Part shown: positions 1 to 9,336 of the stretch, one piece after another
How positions within the stretch are numbered: the stretch's first letter is position 1
How the letters are laid out: each line of letters begins with the position of its first letter
Source of the DNA: Verrucomicrobiales bacterium
Lineage (GTDB): Bacteria > Verrucomicrobiota > Verrucomicrobiia > Limisphaerales > JAYPXF01
Direction of reading: 5' to 3'
DNA: 56,669 bases
NCBI GenBank assembly: GCA_002715965.1
Contig: PBAL01000002.1
Location: 41,581 to 98,249, forward strand
Made by a program: the position numbers and the translations under genes
Notes under the pieces: generated by a model
The model's input: the letters and a program-made list of their open reading frames with translations, nothing else
What the model was told of the DNA's origin: nothing
Databases searched by the model: none

Positions 1-149
1 AGTACGTGGGACACGAGTCCATCTGTGCAGCTCTTTCGTGCCGGGATTTGAAACAGATATCAAAGGTATTGCGGGTAATCGTGGTGGCGAATCAAGGGGT
101 GAAGTTGCCGGATGATTTCACGGTGATCGACGGCTCGATTGAGCAGTGA
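1..149 (+). CDS. 3' end of an unrecognised gene (partial)
   Basis: An open frame runs from the left edge (frame beginning at base 3) to a TGA at 147-149 and encodes about 48 residues, ending LPDDFTVIDGSIEQ. A GHES segment lies near its start. The piece is too short to assign to a family. It converges on the large dehydrogenase gene on the other strand, leaving a gap of about 56 bases. It is reported as the probable C-terminus of a gene that starts outside the window; that it is coding is an inference from the open frame only. Confidence 0.35.
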   Translation, partial: YVGHESICAALSCRDLKQISKVLRVIVVANQGVKLPDDFTVIDGSIEQ

Positions 150-205
150 AAGGAGCAGGGGTATTCTGCCTGTCGGAATGCCCATCCTGCTTCGGGATCG
201 GATGC

Positions 206-3200
206 TCAGTTCTTCAACGGCACCTGCTTTGGGGACATCAAATACGCTATCAAATCCCGTGCCTGATCCGCATTCATGGCATCGAGCAAGCCGTCAGGCA
301 TGAGGCTGAGGGAAGAGGTCTTGATGGACTTCACCACAGCGCGGTCGACAGTCTGCTTCTCTGTCGGCGTCTGGATTTCGACCACCCGATCGGTCTGTCG
401 CAGAACGACGCCGTTGATGGTTCGGCCATCATTCAGATCGATTACGGACATCTTGAAGTCGCCGGCAATCATCGCACTCGGATCGATGAGATTCTCCAGG
501 ATGTATTCGAGGTTGTCACGATTGGCGCCGGTGATATCGGGACCAATGTCTTTTCCTTCGCCAAAGAGCGTGTGGCAGGTTGCGCAGGCCAGGTTGTAAA
601 GAACGCGTCCCTTCGACAGATCGGCAGTCTTGAGTGCAGCCGGAGTGAGCCGTTTGCGGAACTGATCCATCTGCCGTGCTTTGTCCGCGGGGCTTTCACG
701 AACTTCACCCCAGTGTTTGATGAGCAGACCGTTCAGTTCCTCATCATCAAAGGATCGGATCTGTCGCGCGTGGAATGCCTTTACCTCGCTGCGGGCGATG
801 GAACCGTCGGCGAGTGCGAGCAAGAGCTTCTTGGCGTAGTGCGGGCGTGAAACCAGTGTGCTGATTGCGCCCGGACGATCTTCCGCGTTGAGTCGCCAGT
901 AGCGGCCAATCACCTTGCGCGGGACTTCCGGATGATCAACGACCGCCATTCCGCGTGCTGCCACGCCGTGGGTCTCCCGCGCATTGATCAGGCTGATGAG
1001 GAGGTTCGCGAGATCATCGGGTTTGTTGGCGATGAGAGTTCTAAGCGCGGCGCGCCGGCTTTCGGGATCGGCTTGGCCATCCTTGGCGATCTTCTTCAAC
1101 TCCTCGATGGCTCGTCCGCTCCCAAACACCACGTCGAGCCCGCGGGCAAGGGAAACGATTTCCGCGTCGGTGGATTTGGCGAACTGTCTTTGCGCAGCAT
1201 TCCAGTCGGCGGGTTTGGGCGCTTTGCTCCAACCGCTCAGTGCGGACGATAGGCCGGTGAGAATGTCCTTTTGCAGCGCCGTTGACTTGGTTGCCGAGGC
1301 GAGTTTCAACAGTGCGTTTACTTGTTGCGGATTGGATTCGAGATGCGCTTCGGCCAGTCGCCGGGAAAGATAAGTGCGTGTCTTGGGGAACAGCGATTTG
1401 GCGATCAGTTGTCGCGCTTTGCCGGGGTGTTCCCGGGCCATCGGTTCCACTCCATACCAGAGCATGAGATCCTGGTTGTGATCGTTTACGTCCGCACTGT
1501 GCTGGGACAATGCGAGAGCCAGGCGGAAGCGACGGTCGACGGGCAATTCCTGGACGGCCGATGCGAGATAGAGGCGGACGAGTGCAGATGGTTCGCGCCA
1601 GGCCATGCGCTCAAGGAGCATCTGCGTGCGCGGTGAAACTTTGGCCTCCTGTGTCAAGAGGCGGATGGCCCAGGCGCGGATGTTTTCAAGCGGATTGTTC
1701 AATTGTTCCTCCAGCCAACGTTCGGTCGTGCCTTCGGTCACGTAGAGTCCCCACATCGCGCGAAGCTTCTCATGAACGGGTTTGCGGGTGAGGTAGACGT
1801 TCATGAGTGCCGCGTGAGCGGAGGTCATGTCTTTGCCAGCGACTGCGCGTTCCTGGAGGATCTTGCGGGCTTGACGCGGATACCATTCGTTGGCGTGCAA
1901 TTGGAGTTGGACGAGTTCCTGGTTGGACAGCTTGCTGAGGTCTTTTGCGCACGGCTTTCTTGCCTTGCCGTGGGTGATCTTGAAGATGCGGCCGGATGTT
2001 CGATGGATGCCGTCGTTCTCATGGCATTCGCCGACGTCGCACCAGTCTGCAATGTAGACGCCTCCGTCGTTTCCATAGATCAGTTCCACTCCGCGAAACC
2101 ACTTGTCGTTGGCCTGGGCGAAGTCCTTGCGATGTTCGCCCACGTAACCCGTGCCTTCGCGTTTGAGGTGGTCGTGATTGATCCGGCGGCCAAGGAGGTT
2201 GAGTGCGAACAGTTCACCGCGGTATTCCTTCGGCCAGTTGTCGCCGAGGTAGATCATCATGCCACAATGGGCGTGACCTCCGCCTGCGGTGTCGGTGACG
2301 CCGGTTGCCGTGCGCTCTTCGCTCCATTTGCGGCGAGTGTCCCAGTGGAAATGATCGGCGTGCTGATCGATGTATTCGTAGAGGTTCTTGCGCAAATGCT
2401 CTCCGAACATGCGCTCGAAGTAAGCGCCGGGAATGCCGTGCCAAAGGTGACCGATCACCGTATTGATCCAGAAGAGTTCGCCAACCTCGTTCCAATCGTG
2501 TCCCCATGGATTGGTCCCGCCCTGACAGACGATCTCGAACGTCTTACGGGTGGGGTGATAGCGCCAGATCGAACAATTTACCTGGGTGCGCTTGGCTTTC
2601 GGAACGTCGGGCGACCCCACCGGAGACACTTGCGTGATTCCGTGGCGTCCGTAGAGCCAGCCATCGGGTCCCCACTTCAATCCATTCACTATGTTGTGGC
2701 GGATCTTATCGTCATCCCATCCCTCAAGCACCACCACTGGTTCGCCATCGGGAACGTCGTCACCGTTCTTGTCTGGGATGAAGAGCAGGTTTGGCGCGCA
2801 CAAAGCCCAGACCCCGCCAAAACCAACCTCTACGCTCGTGAGCTTCCACGCCTTGTCCCAGAACACCGTGCGTTTGTCGAACTGACCGTCGTTGTCCGTG
2901 TCTTCGAGGATAACGATGCGGTCGCGTTGTTTAGCGGAGTAGTTGTTGCTTCGATCGTCGTAGGAATAACACTCGGCTACCCACAAACGTCCACGAGCGT
3001 CGGTGGTGATGGCGATTGGCTGATGAACATCCGGTTCGTGCGCAAACAGGGAAATGTTGAATCCCTTGGGCAGGGTGAACTTTTTTAGCGCGTCTTGTGG
3101 GGAAGTGAACACATGTTCGCCCCGTTGATTGTTAATTGGAGGCGGGAAGTCATCTGCACGGCAGAATGCTCCCAGCAGCAGCGCAACGGCGAGTGAACGG

Positions 3201-3208
3201 AATGGCAT
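206..3208 (-). CDS. PVC-type membrane-bound dehydrogenase with HEAT-like region and C-terminal cytochrome c
   Basis: A 1000-residue secreted protein. Residues 1-18 (MPFRSLAVALLLGAFCRA) look like a signal peptide. The N-terminal third has the PVC dehydrogenase (TIGR02604-like) beta-propeller character, with phrases such as DARGRLWVAECYSYDDR and GLKWGPDGWLYGRHG. The middle (about 430-830) is helical and HEAT-like. A CATCH haem c motif near residue 875 is followed by GEGKDIGPDITG, the usual PVC haem-binding domain (TIGR02603-like). Such proteins are thought to oxidise sugars or alcohols in the periplasm and pass electrons to the attached haem; the substrate is unknown. The gene stands alone here. 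Length and domain order match the family, so the family call is firm and the function is inferred. Confidence 0.93.
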   Translation of the reverse strand: MPFRSLAVALLLGAFCRADDFPPPINNQRGEHVFTSPQDALKKFTLPKGFNISLFAHEPDVHQPIAITTDARGRLWVAECYSYDDRSNNYSAKQRDRIVILEDTDNDGQFDKRTVFWDKAWKLTSVEVGFGGVWALCAPNLLFIPDKNGDDVPDGEPVVVLEGWDDDKIRHNIVNGLKWGPDGWLYGRHGITQVSPVGSPDVPKAKRTQVNCSIWRYHPTRKTFEIVCQGGTNPWGHDWNEVGELFWINTVIGHLWHGIPGAYFERMFGEHLRKNLYEYIDQHADHFHWDTRRKWSEERTATGVTDTAGGGHAHCGMMIYLGDNWPKEYRGELFALNLLGRRINHDHLKREGTGYVGEHRKDFAQANDKWFRGVELIYGNDGGVYIADWCDVGECHENDGIHRTSGRIFKITHGKARKPCAKDLSKLSNQELVQLQLHANEWYPRQARKILQERAVAGKDMTSAHAALMNVYLTRKPVHEKLRAMWGLYVTEGTTERWLEEQLNNPLENIRAWAIRLLTQEAKVSPRTQMLLERMAWREPSALVRLYLASAVQELPVDRRFRLALALSQHSADVNDHNQDLMLWYGVEPMAREHPGKARQLIAKSLFPKTRTYLSRRLAEAHLESNPQQVNALLKLASATKSTALQKDILTGLSSALSGWSKAPKPADWNAAQRQFAKSTDAEIVSLARGLDVVFGSGRAIEELKKIAKDGQADPESRRAALRTLIANKPDDLANLLISLINARETHGVAARGMAVVDHPEVPRKVIGRYWRLNAEDRPGAISTLVSRPHYAKKLLLALADGSIARSEVKAFHARQIRSFDDEELNGLLIKHWGEVRESPADKARQMDQFRKRLTPAALKTADLSKGRVLYNLACATCHTLFGEGKDIGPDITGANRDNLEYILENLIDPSAMIAGDFKMSVIDLNDGRTINGVVLRQTDRVVEIQTPTEKQTVDRAVVKSIKTSSLSLMPDGLLDAMNADQARDLIAYLMSPKQVPLKN

Positions 3209-3419
3209 GCGGCTATGTAGCGTTTGACGATGGAGTGGTCAACTGTCCTGCAGTTGGCCGATGGCTGTAGGTTTGTAATTTCGGCGCTTTCATGGGCGAA
3301 GCCGATAAACCAGCCAAACCGTCGTCCGAGCGTTTGATGGAACGACATCGCGAGAACGAGCAGTCCGCATTGCAACACTCTGCTCGCTCACGCTCGCTGC
3401 TACGTCGGGCTACTTCGCT
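3209..3419. other. Intergenic stretch, possible 45-codon remnant
   Basis: No convincing gene. A short plus-strand frame at 3292-3429 starts MGEADKPAKPSSERLMERHR and is strongly helical and charged, which could be the N-terminus of a lost gene or chance. Bases around 3380-3415 contain the repetitive run GCTCGCTCACGCTCGCTGC, typical of degenerate intergenic DNA. No promoter was recognised for the flanking genes. Confidence 0.25.
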
Positions 3420-3665
3420 TTGCCGGTGATTTCATTCAGCGCTTCATCCAGCGTTTCGGTCGCTGGAACTGCCCGTTTGAGTTTTGGAAATGCCGATGGC
3501 TCGCCAGTGACCGTAGAGCAGATCGCCGGCCTCGAAGTTTATGCGCGTTCCGAACTTGTGGGCGGGAGCTGGACCCTTCTTCCTGATGCGGTGTCAATCG
3601 AGAACGGACGCGCCGTCATCGATGATCCGGTCGCCGACGGCATCCGTTCTTACAAGATGACTTGA
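3420..3665 (+). pseudogene. Remnant of the C-terminus of a secreted protein
   Basis: An 81-codon frame with only a TTG as possible start. The segment GSWTLLPDAVSIENGRAVIDDP and the ending SYKMT resemble the C-terminal beta-rich tail seen on many large secreted Verrucomicrobia proteins, where a W-x-x-x-P phrase is followed by a short terminal strand. There is no signal peptide, no RBS and no room for the rest of such a protein. I infer that this is the surviving 3' end of a deleted gene. It could also be a small unrelated ORF. Confidence 0.35.
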
Positions 3666-3739
3666 GCAACCGGCTCTCAATAGGCGCTCAACGTCCGTTG
3701 CGTCACATTTTCTTAGACAAAAGTCACTCTCTGCTCCGC

Positions 3740-3745
3740 TATACT
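3740..3745 (+). promoter_or_regulatory. Possible -10 element before the sigma-factor operon
   Basis: TATACT lies about 18 bases upstream of the GTG start at 3764. The only -35-like hexamer (TAGACA, near 3714) is about 20 bases away, which is too far for a standard sigma-70 promoter. The leader would be very short or absent. This is a weak candidate; self-regulated ECF promoters are also common for this gene type. Confidence 0.25.
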
Positions 3746-3763
3746 TGGTAAAACACCCGGACT

Positions 3764-4255
3764 GTGCAGAAGCAGCGTGACAACAAGTGGCATGAGTGGC
3801 TGGAAGCGAATCTCGATCGCTTCCTTCTCTTTGCCCGTCAGCAGACGCGGTCAGAGTCCGATGCCGAGGATGTCCTCCAGGAATCCCTGATTGAATCCTG
3901 GAAGCGGGCAGGGGAATCAGCCCCGAAATCCGTGGCGGTATTCGCAACCATACGTCGGCGCGCGATTGACTTGGGCCGTTCCACGACTCGCCGGACCCAG
4001 CGCGAGCTTGCCACTGGACCGGAAGCCCGCTGGTTTGAACCACGGTTCGAACAGCGCGAGGAGACACGCTTATTGGAGAACGCCATTCACGAACTTCCCG
4101 CGCAATACGGTGAGGTTCTCACCTTGAAAAACTGGGGTGGCCTCACCTTTCGAGAAATCTCCGAGACTTTGGACATTCCCCTGAACACCGCGGCTTCCCG
4201 TCATCGATACGCACTCGATGAATTGCGGAAGGCCTTGAAAGGAGTCCTGCGATGA
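3764..4255 (+). CDS. ECF-type RNA polymerase sigma factor
   Basis: A 163-residue sigma-70 family protein with only regions 2 and 4, as in ECF sigma factors. Region 2 is at about 15-75 (ESDAEDVLQESLIESWKR) and region 4 at about 105-160 (ELPAQYGEVLTLKNWGGLTF, then the helix-turn-helix ISETLDIPLNTAASRHRYAL). It directs RNA polymerase to a dedicated promoter set. The start is a GTG. Its stop overlaps the start of the next gene in ATGA, which implies translational coupling. That next gene encodes a single-span membrane protein, the usual arrangement of a sigma factor with its anti-sigma partner. The signal sensed is not evident. Confidence 0.93.
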   Translation: MQKQRDNKWHEWLEANLDRFLLFARQQTRSESDAEDVLQESLIESWKRAGESAPKSVAVFATIRRRAIDLGRSTTRRTQRELATGPEARWFEPRFEQREETRLLENAIHELPAQYGEVLTLKNWGGLTFREISETLDIPLNTAASRHRYALDELRKALKGVLR

Positions 4256-4737
4256 ACCTGCCAGAATCAGACGAATCATTGGAAATACTGCTGGACGAAA
4301 TGAAACCGGCAAAGGCACCGGAGCAGTTCCGCATCCACATCGAACAATCAATGCCGGAGATCGATCTGAAACCGGAGCTCCACGTAACGTCCGCGCCGTG
4401 GATGCTCCTGCTGAGGCGGTTGGCCTTGCCGGTGGCCGCGTCATCCGCTCTCCTTTGGGCTTGGATGTCCATGCATCTGCAACCCGCACCGATTCAGAAA
4501 CCTGATCCCGGCGCCAAACGGAACCCCTTGTCGCTTGTCTACACGCCCGTTGAGACGAACAGCGTGCTTCTTGGCAGCGAGGAACTCACGCTCGTCAATG
4601 GTCCCGACAACCGGCCCGTTCGTCTGATGCGCGAGGTCTGGCTCGACTACTCCCGCTCCGAAGCCGCTGACGGCTCCGAACTTTTCCTCACCGATACCCG
4701 TGAACAAATTGTCCCTGTAGCCCTGGAATTCAACTGA
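4252..4737 (+). CDS. Single-span membrane protein, putative anti-sigma factor
   Basis: A 161-residue protein. Residues 1-45 are acidic and presumably cytoplasmic, 47-72 form one hydrophobic span (WMLLLRRLALPVAASSALLW), and the rest would be periplasmic. It lacks the H-x3-C-x2-C zinc motif of ZAS anti-sigma factors, so the role is inferred from topology and position: it overlaps the ECF sigma gene by 4 bases (ATGA) and abuts the PDZ gene with no gap. The periplasmic part contains a beta-rich segment (EELTLVNGPDNRPVRLMREV) that might be the sensing region. No homologue was recognised beyond this. Confidence 0.7.
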   Translation: MNLPESDESLEILLDEMKPAKAPEQFRIHIEQSMPEIDLKPELHVTSAPWMLLLRRLALPVAASSALLWAWMSMHLQPAPIQKPDPGAKRNPLSLVYTPVETNSVLLGSEELTLVNGPDNRPVRLMREVWLDYSRSEAADGSELFLTDTREQIVPVALEFN

Positions 4738-5670
4738 ATGAAACACATGAACATGAAATACATCCCTACCCTATTGGCGGTCGCATCAATCGCGTTCACT
4801 GCGAATGCGAATGACGCAGACAACAAGAAACCTGTCCGGCGGTCTTCGACCTCAACGTCGGCGCGAGTCGTCACAGAGAACGGCAAACCAGACGGCGAAG
4901 TAGTCGTTACGGTCAACAACGACGGCAAGGTTGAAACCCGGCGCTGGCGCATTGGAGATCTTGGGACGGTTCGCAACCTCAAGCTGGGCGTTGCTCCGTC
5001 AAAACAGAAGGTCACCTGGCTGGGGATTGCGATGTCGCGCATTTCCGACGACGTGGCCACCCAGCTGCCGATTCCGAAAGGTGCGGGTCTCCGCGTCCGC
5101 CACATTCTTCCAAAGTCACCGGCTGCGAACATCGATCTCGCAGTGGACGACCTGATCATCAAGATTGACGACCAGATCATTTTCAATGAGGAACAGGTCC
5201 AGTCCTTGATTCGCTCCCGCAAGCCGGGCTCGGTGGTTGAAGTGACCTACTTTCGAAAGGGCAAGAAGGGGGCAGTGAAAGCGAAACTGACCCAGCAGGA
5301 GATGCTGGTGCGGGCGCCGGCCAATGCCACACAGATGATCCGGCGATCTGCCACTCCTTCTGCTTCTGAACAGGAGACCGCAAAAAAGATCCGCGCCCTC
5401 CTGCAGCAGAAAGTGGCTGATCCGCGGATTCGCTTGGACAAGAGCGCGAACTCACGCGCTGTGGTCGTCGATCCCCAGGGCAAGGCCCGGGTGATGGAGA
5501 GACGGAACATTGATCAGCAGATCCAGAAGCAGGTGAATTTCGTGCGGGAACAGGTTCGGAAACAATTGATCGAAGCCGGCGTGAAGAAGGAACAGATGGA
5601 AAAGATCCTCAAGTCTTTCAATGAAGCGTTGCAGAAAGGCAATGCACGACGCATTCCGGCGGTCCGTTAA
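4738..5670 (+). CDS. Secreted PDZ-domain protein
   Basis: A 310-residue protein with a signal peptide (about 1-25, cleavage near ANAND). A PDZ domain spans about 92-185, including GAGLRVRHILPKSPAANIDL and VDDLIIKIDDQI. The last 90 residues are helical and charged. There is no trypsin-like or metalloprotease catalytic domain, so this is a PDZ protein that binds rather than cuts. It follows the putative anti-sigma gene directly. By analogy with RseB/DegS-type circuits it may bind unfolded envelope protein ends and inform the anti-sigma factor, which is an inference. A terminator follows at 5693-5730. Confidence 0.85.
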   Translation: MKHMNMKYIPTLLAVASIAFTANANDADNKKPVRRSSTSTSARVVTENGKPDGEVVVTVNNDGKVETRRWRIGDLGTVRNLKLGVAPSKQKVTWLGIAMSRISDDVATQLPIPKGAGLRVRHILPKSPAANIDLAVDDLIIKIDDQIIFNEEQVQSLIRSRKPGSVVEVTYFRKGKKGAVKAKLTQQEMLVRAPANATQMIRRSATPSASEQETAKKIRALLQQKVADPRIRLDKSANSRAVVVDPQGKARVMERRNIDQQIQKQVNFVREQVRKQLIEAGVKKEQMEKILKSFNEALQKGNARRIPAVR

Positions 5671-5692
5671 CAGTCGTCGGTAGAGTCCTCCC

Positions 5693-5730
5693 AAACCCGG
5701 CTGGTCATTTTGACTGACCGGGTTTTCTCT
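5693..5730 (+). terminator. Rho-independent terminator after the sigma/anti-sigma/PDZ operon
   Basis: AACCC (5694-5698) pairs with GGGTT (5720-5724) and GGTCA (5703-5707) pairs with TGACC (5715-5719). The stem is followed by TTTTCTCTTCT. It lies 23 bases after the PDZ stop codon and closes the three-gene unit. Confidence 0.75.
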
Positions 5731-5886
5731 TCTCCAGGCGTGAAAAGACCTGAGCGAGCGCCATTGGATCAAAGGGGAATGCCGACCAATACCAGTGCTT
5801 GGCGCTCGACCTTCACACACGCTTTGTTCCCAGCTCGAAATTCCATTGTCAGGCGACGGGTGCATTCCCACACTCCGGTCACCGCT

Positions 5887-7047
5887 ATGAAAATCACTGC
5901 TCGCATTCTCTCTGCCGCATTTGCTTTCCACTCGCTTGCTCTCTTTGCCGCACCACAGTTTAAGTGGGAACGCGTGGATGTGGGTGAAATTGAAATCGGC
6001 TACGGAGTCCAGATCGCCGACGTGAATGGCGACGGAAAAGTGGACATTCTGCTCGCGGACAAAAAGTCGATTCAGTGGTATCAGAATCCTTCGTGGGAGA
6101 AGCACGTTATTGCGAAGGACCTGACCGAGCGGGATAATGTCTGCATCACCGCGCGAGATTTGACGGGTGATGGGAAGTGTGAAATTGCGGTTGGGGCGCA
6201 ATGGAATCCGGGCAATACCACCGATGCGGATGCCAGTGGGGCGGTGTTCTATCTTGTGCCTGGTTCGAATCGCACGAAGAAGTGGACGCCGACGAAGCTA
6301 CAGAACGAGCCGACCGTTCATCGAATGCATTGGATCAAGTCGAGTGACGGTGTTCACAGTCTGGTAGTGAAGCCATTGCACGGCCGTGGAAACAAGGGAG
6401 GTGTCGGCAGAGGCGGGTTGATTCTCGAGTATCACATGCCGAAGAACAATCGCTCCGACTGGACCACCGAGGTTGTCAGCGACTTCATGCACCTGACGCA
6501 CAACTTTCATCCGGTGAACTGGGATGACGATCGTGAAGAGGAACTGCTGATTGCCGGCAAGGAAGGAATCTGGTTTTTCAACGAGCGCGGTGGCAAGTGG
6601 GAGAAGAGGCAACTCACGGACAAAGCCGCAGGAGAGATCCGGGATGGGCGACTGCCGGATGGTAAGCGGTTCATCGTCACGATTGAACCGCACCACGGAA
6701 TTGCTGCGACTGTTTACGTGGAGACGAAGGAGGGGTTGTGGCAGAACACGTCGGTCCTGGACAACGAGTTGGTCGCTGGACATGCCTTGCAGGTGGGAGA
6801 TCTGCTTGGACTTGGCAATGATCAGATTGTTGTCGGTTGGCGCGGTCAGCGGAAGGCCGAGCCAGGTATCAAGATCTTCACCCCGGCGAACAAAGACGGC
6901 AGCAAGTGGCACGGGCAGAAGATTTCCGGCAAGGGGATCGCGATCGAAGATCTGAAGGTGGCTGACCTGAATGGAGACGGGAAGTTGGATATCATCGCTG
7001 CCGGGCGTGCGACGAAGAATCTCGTCGTGTTCATGAATGCGAGATGA
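5887..7047 (+). CDS. Secreted FG-GAP/VCBS repeat protein (beta-propeller)
   Basis: A 386-residue protein. I chose the ATG at 5887 because it gives a clear signal peptide (MKITARILSAAFAFHSLALF, then AAPQF). The frame is open further upstream to 5710, but that part runs through the preceding terminator region. Calcium-binding FG-GAP-type loops appear at both ends (ADVNGDGKVDILLAD and ADLNGDGKLDIIAAG) with weaker copies between (GDGKCEIAVGAQW, DDDREEELLIAGK), which suggests a seven-bladed propeller. Such proteins occur widely in Verrucomicrobia and Planctomycetes; the ligand is unknown. No operon partner is visible. Confidence 0.88.
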   Translation: MKITARILSAAFAFHSLALFAAPQFKWERVDVGEIEIGYGVQIADVNGDGKVDILLADKKSIQWYQNPSWEKHVIAKDLTERDNVCITARDLTGDGKCEIAVGAQWNPGNTTDADASGAVFYLVPGSNRTKKWTPTKLQNEPTVHRMHWIKSSDGVHSLVVKPLHGRGNKGGVGRGGLILEYHMPKNNRSDWTTEVVSDFMHLTHNFHPVNWDDDREEELLIAGKEGIWFFNERGGKWEKRQLTDKAAGEIRDGRLPDGKRFIVTIEPHHGIAATVYVETKEGLWQNTSVLDNELVAGHALQVGDLLGLGNDQIVVGWRGQRKAEPGIKIFTPANKDGSKWHGQKISGKGIAIEDLKVADLNGDGKLDIIAAGRATKNLVVFMNAR

Positions 7048-7188
7048 ATTGGTTGAACGGATTCTGGCGGAATTTCACCTTTGATCCATCCAACCTCACC
7101 AACCAACCAACTCGCCTCCACCCAATACCTGATTCCCGATAGCCGCGGATTCGGGCATAGTCCGCGCATTCCGAGAGAGAATGTGTGA

Positions 7189-9336
7189 ATGACTTTCCTC
7201 AATGCCATCTTGTTGGGGGGGATTGCGGCGGTTGGATTGCCGCTGATCATTCATTTGTTCAATCGGAGCAAGCCGAAGGTGGTGTATTGGGGGGCGATGC
7301 ATTTCCTGACGCAGGCTGTTGAGTCGAACAGCCGGCGTCTGAGCATTGAGCAATTGATTCTTCTGTTGATCCGTTGCGCGATTCCGGTGCTGCTGGCCTT
7401 GTGCATGGCGCGGCCGGTGTTCACCAAATTCGCCAGCCTTCTGGGAATGTCCCAGGCGTCAATCCAGATTGTGTTGGATGACAGCTATTCTATGGCTGCG
7501 GGAGGGGAAGGGCAGACGCGTTTTGACGAAGCGCGCGAGGCAGCTTCTGGCTTGATCGACATTTCCGGGCAGGGATCGGACATCGCGGTGATGATGGGAG
7601 GAGGCATGCCTCGGGAATTGCTTCCGACTCCAACGTTCGACCCGGTTCGTGTGAATCGTCTGCTTGCTCAGTCAAGGCCACAGCTGGGCGTCGGCGAATG
7701 GCCGAATGCCTTGAAAGGCGGACTCACCGGCCTGAGTGAAATGTCGCAACCCGTGCGCGATCTCATCTGGATCAGTGATTTTCAGAAGGTGAATTTCGAG
7801 CGCAATCCGATCTCGGCACTGAAGAACATTGGCAAACTCGCTGAGGAATCACCGGTGCAGCCGCGGGTGGTGCTGTTCCCGATTTCAAGCGGGCCGGCAG
7901 GCAATGTCGCCGTTACGGAAATCAACTATTCCAAGCTGGTCATCGGCGCCGGACAAAATCTGAGAATCCGCGCGACGGTTAAGAACTTTGGCGATCGTTC
8001 GTATGCCGAGCTTCGTGTCTTCCTGCGCGTCAATGGTGAGGAGCGTGGCACAACACAGATCCCACTGGGTGCAAACGAGGAGCGTCAGGTCTTGTTCGAT
8101 CACGCCTTCGCCAAATCAGGTTCACACGTGATCGAAATCTTTGTGGATGCCGACACGTTGGTTTCGGACAACTCGCGCTTCGCGAGCATCCCTGTCTGGG
8201 ATCGTCTGCCCGTTCTGCTGGTAAACGGGGAATCATCCAATCAGGCCTTGAAGAATGAAACGGATTATCTGGAATTGGCTCTGCGGCCTTTCGGATCTGG
8301 GCGAGGCATGACGAATCTAATCGAGACAAAGGTTGTTTCACCGTTCCAGCTGAGCAGCACGGAAGTGGACGGCCATAGGATTGTCGTGCTTGCCAACGTG
8401 CCCCGTTTGTCATCGGATCAGGTGGGTTTGCTGACAGACTACGTGAAGGCTGGAGGTGGCTTACTGGTGTTTCCCGGTAACCGCATTCAGACGGATTGGT
8501 ACAACAAGGAACTGGCGGCAGTGGATGGATTGCTGCCGTTGATCTATCGCGACTTGAAGGGACAGCAGTCTGCGTTGGGGACGAAGGTGGCACGCCAGCA
8601 GTATTCGCATCCCGCACTGGACTTTTTCAACAATCCCGACAACGGCAGTCTCGCAGAGGCCTCGATCAAGATCTGGTTCAATTGTGAGATCGCACCGTCG
8701 TCCGAACTCTACAAGGGGAAGGTTATCTCGCAGTTTGAGACTGGTGAACCGTTCATGGCGGAGAAGAATTTCGGGCAGGGCAAGGTCATTCAATGTGCCG
8801 TGCCCTGCGATGCGGATTGGAGCAATCTCCCGATGCGGGCGTTTTACGTTCCGCTCATGCAACGATTGATCATGTATCTTGCCAGCGACGTTCTGCCTCC
8901 GCGCAATCTGAAGCCCGGGCAGAAACTTACCGCGTTTTTCCCGGTCGGCATGGCCGGGCAATCCTTTAATCTGGAAACGCCCGCTGGGGAGGAAGTCCCA
9001 CTGATCGCCGAGGGTGTCGGGCGATATAGTGTGGTTGAGTTCATGGAGACTTGGCAGTCCGGCACCTACATCTTGCAGCAGGACGCAATTGAGCAGGTCC
9101 ACTTTTGCGTCCAGCCGGATCCCACTGAGTCGGATCTGGCGCCGGTCACTGAGGACGAATTGAACACGATCGCCGATCATCTCAACGCATCGGTCGTCAG
9201 AAGTGTTGAAGAATTCGAGCAGCTGGACCGGGATCGTCGCTTCGGTCGTGAGGTATGGAAGACGTTGTTGTGGTTGGTGTTGACCCTGATGTTCGTTGAA
9301 CTGCTTTTTCAACAATGGGTGACCAGAGCGAAGTAA
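7189..9336 (+). CDS. BatA-type membrane protein with N-terminal double span and VWA-like domain
   Basis: A 715-residue protein. Two N-terminal membrane spans (about 5-23 and 53-75) flank the conserved phrase LIIHLFNRSKPK, typical of the BatA N-terminal domain (PF07584). A VWA-like domain follows with the metal-site motif D-x-S-x-S at 97-101 (DDSYS). Then come a CARDB-like beta domain (about 240-330), a glutamine-amidotransferase-like region and a C-terminal span near 690-708. The next gene starts inside its 3' end (22-base overlap), so the two are co-translated. In many relatives these genes follow moxR and a DUF58 gene; neither is next to it here. The role in the Bat/MoxR system is inferred. 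Confidence 0.88.
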   Translation: MTFLNAILLGGIAAVGLPLIIHLFNRSKPKVVYWGAMHFLTQAVESNSRRLSIEQLILLLIRCAIPVLLALCMARPVFTKFASLLGMSQASIQIVLDDSYSMAAGGEGQTRFDEAREAASGLIDISGQGSDIAVMMGGGMPRELLPTPTFDPVRVNRLLAQSRPQLGVGEWPNALKGGLTGLSEMSQPVRDLIWISDFQKVNFERNPISALKNIGKLAEESPVQPRVVLFPISSGPAGNVAVTEINYSKLVIGAGQNLRIRATVKNFGDRSYAELRVFLRVNGEERGTTQIPLGANEERQVLFDHAFAKSGSHVIEIFVDADTLVSDNSRFASIPVWDRLPVLLVNGESSNQALKNETDYLELALRPFGSGRGMTNLIETKVVSPFQLSSTEVDGHRIVVLANVPRLSSDQVGLLTDYVKAGGGLLVFPGNRIQTDWYNKELAAVDGLLPLIYRDLKGQQSALGTKVARQQYSHPALDFFNNPDNGSLAEASIKIWFNCEIAPSSELYKGKVISQFETGEPFMAEKNFGQGKVIQCAVPCDADWSNLPMRAFYVPLMQRLIMYLASDVLPPRNLKPGQKLTAFFPVGMAGQSFNLETPAGEEVPLIAEGVGRYSVVEFMETWQSGTYILQQDAIEQVHFCVQPDPTESDLAPVTEDELNTIADHLNASVVRSVEEFEQLDRDRRFGREVWKTLLWLVLTLMFVELLFQQWVTRAK

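Noticed and set aside
1703..3088. A 461-codon open frame on the plus strand opposite the PVC dehydrogenase.
   Set aside because: No recognisable domain; composition (Val/Ala/Asp-rich) matches an antisense shadow, and the minus-strand gene has a signal peptide and haem motif.
3375..3420. Repetitive GCTCGCTCACGCTCGCTGC stretch as a possible CRISPR or REP element.
   Set aside because: There is only one imperfect copy, with no regular spacers and no second copy noticed in the window.
8461..9315. A 284-codon minus-strand frame inside the BatA-type gene.
   Set aside because: Antisense shadow without family features; the plus-strand gene is well supported.
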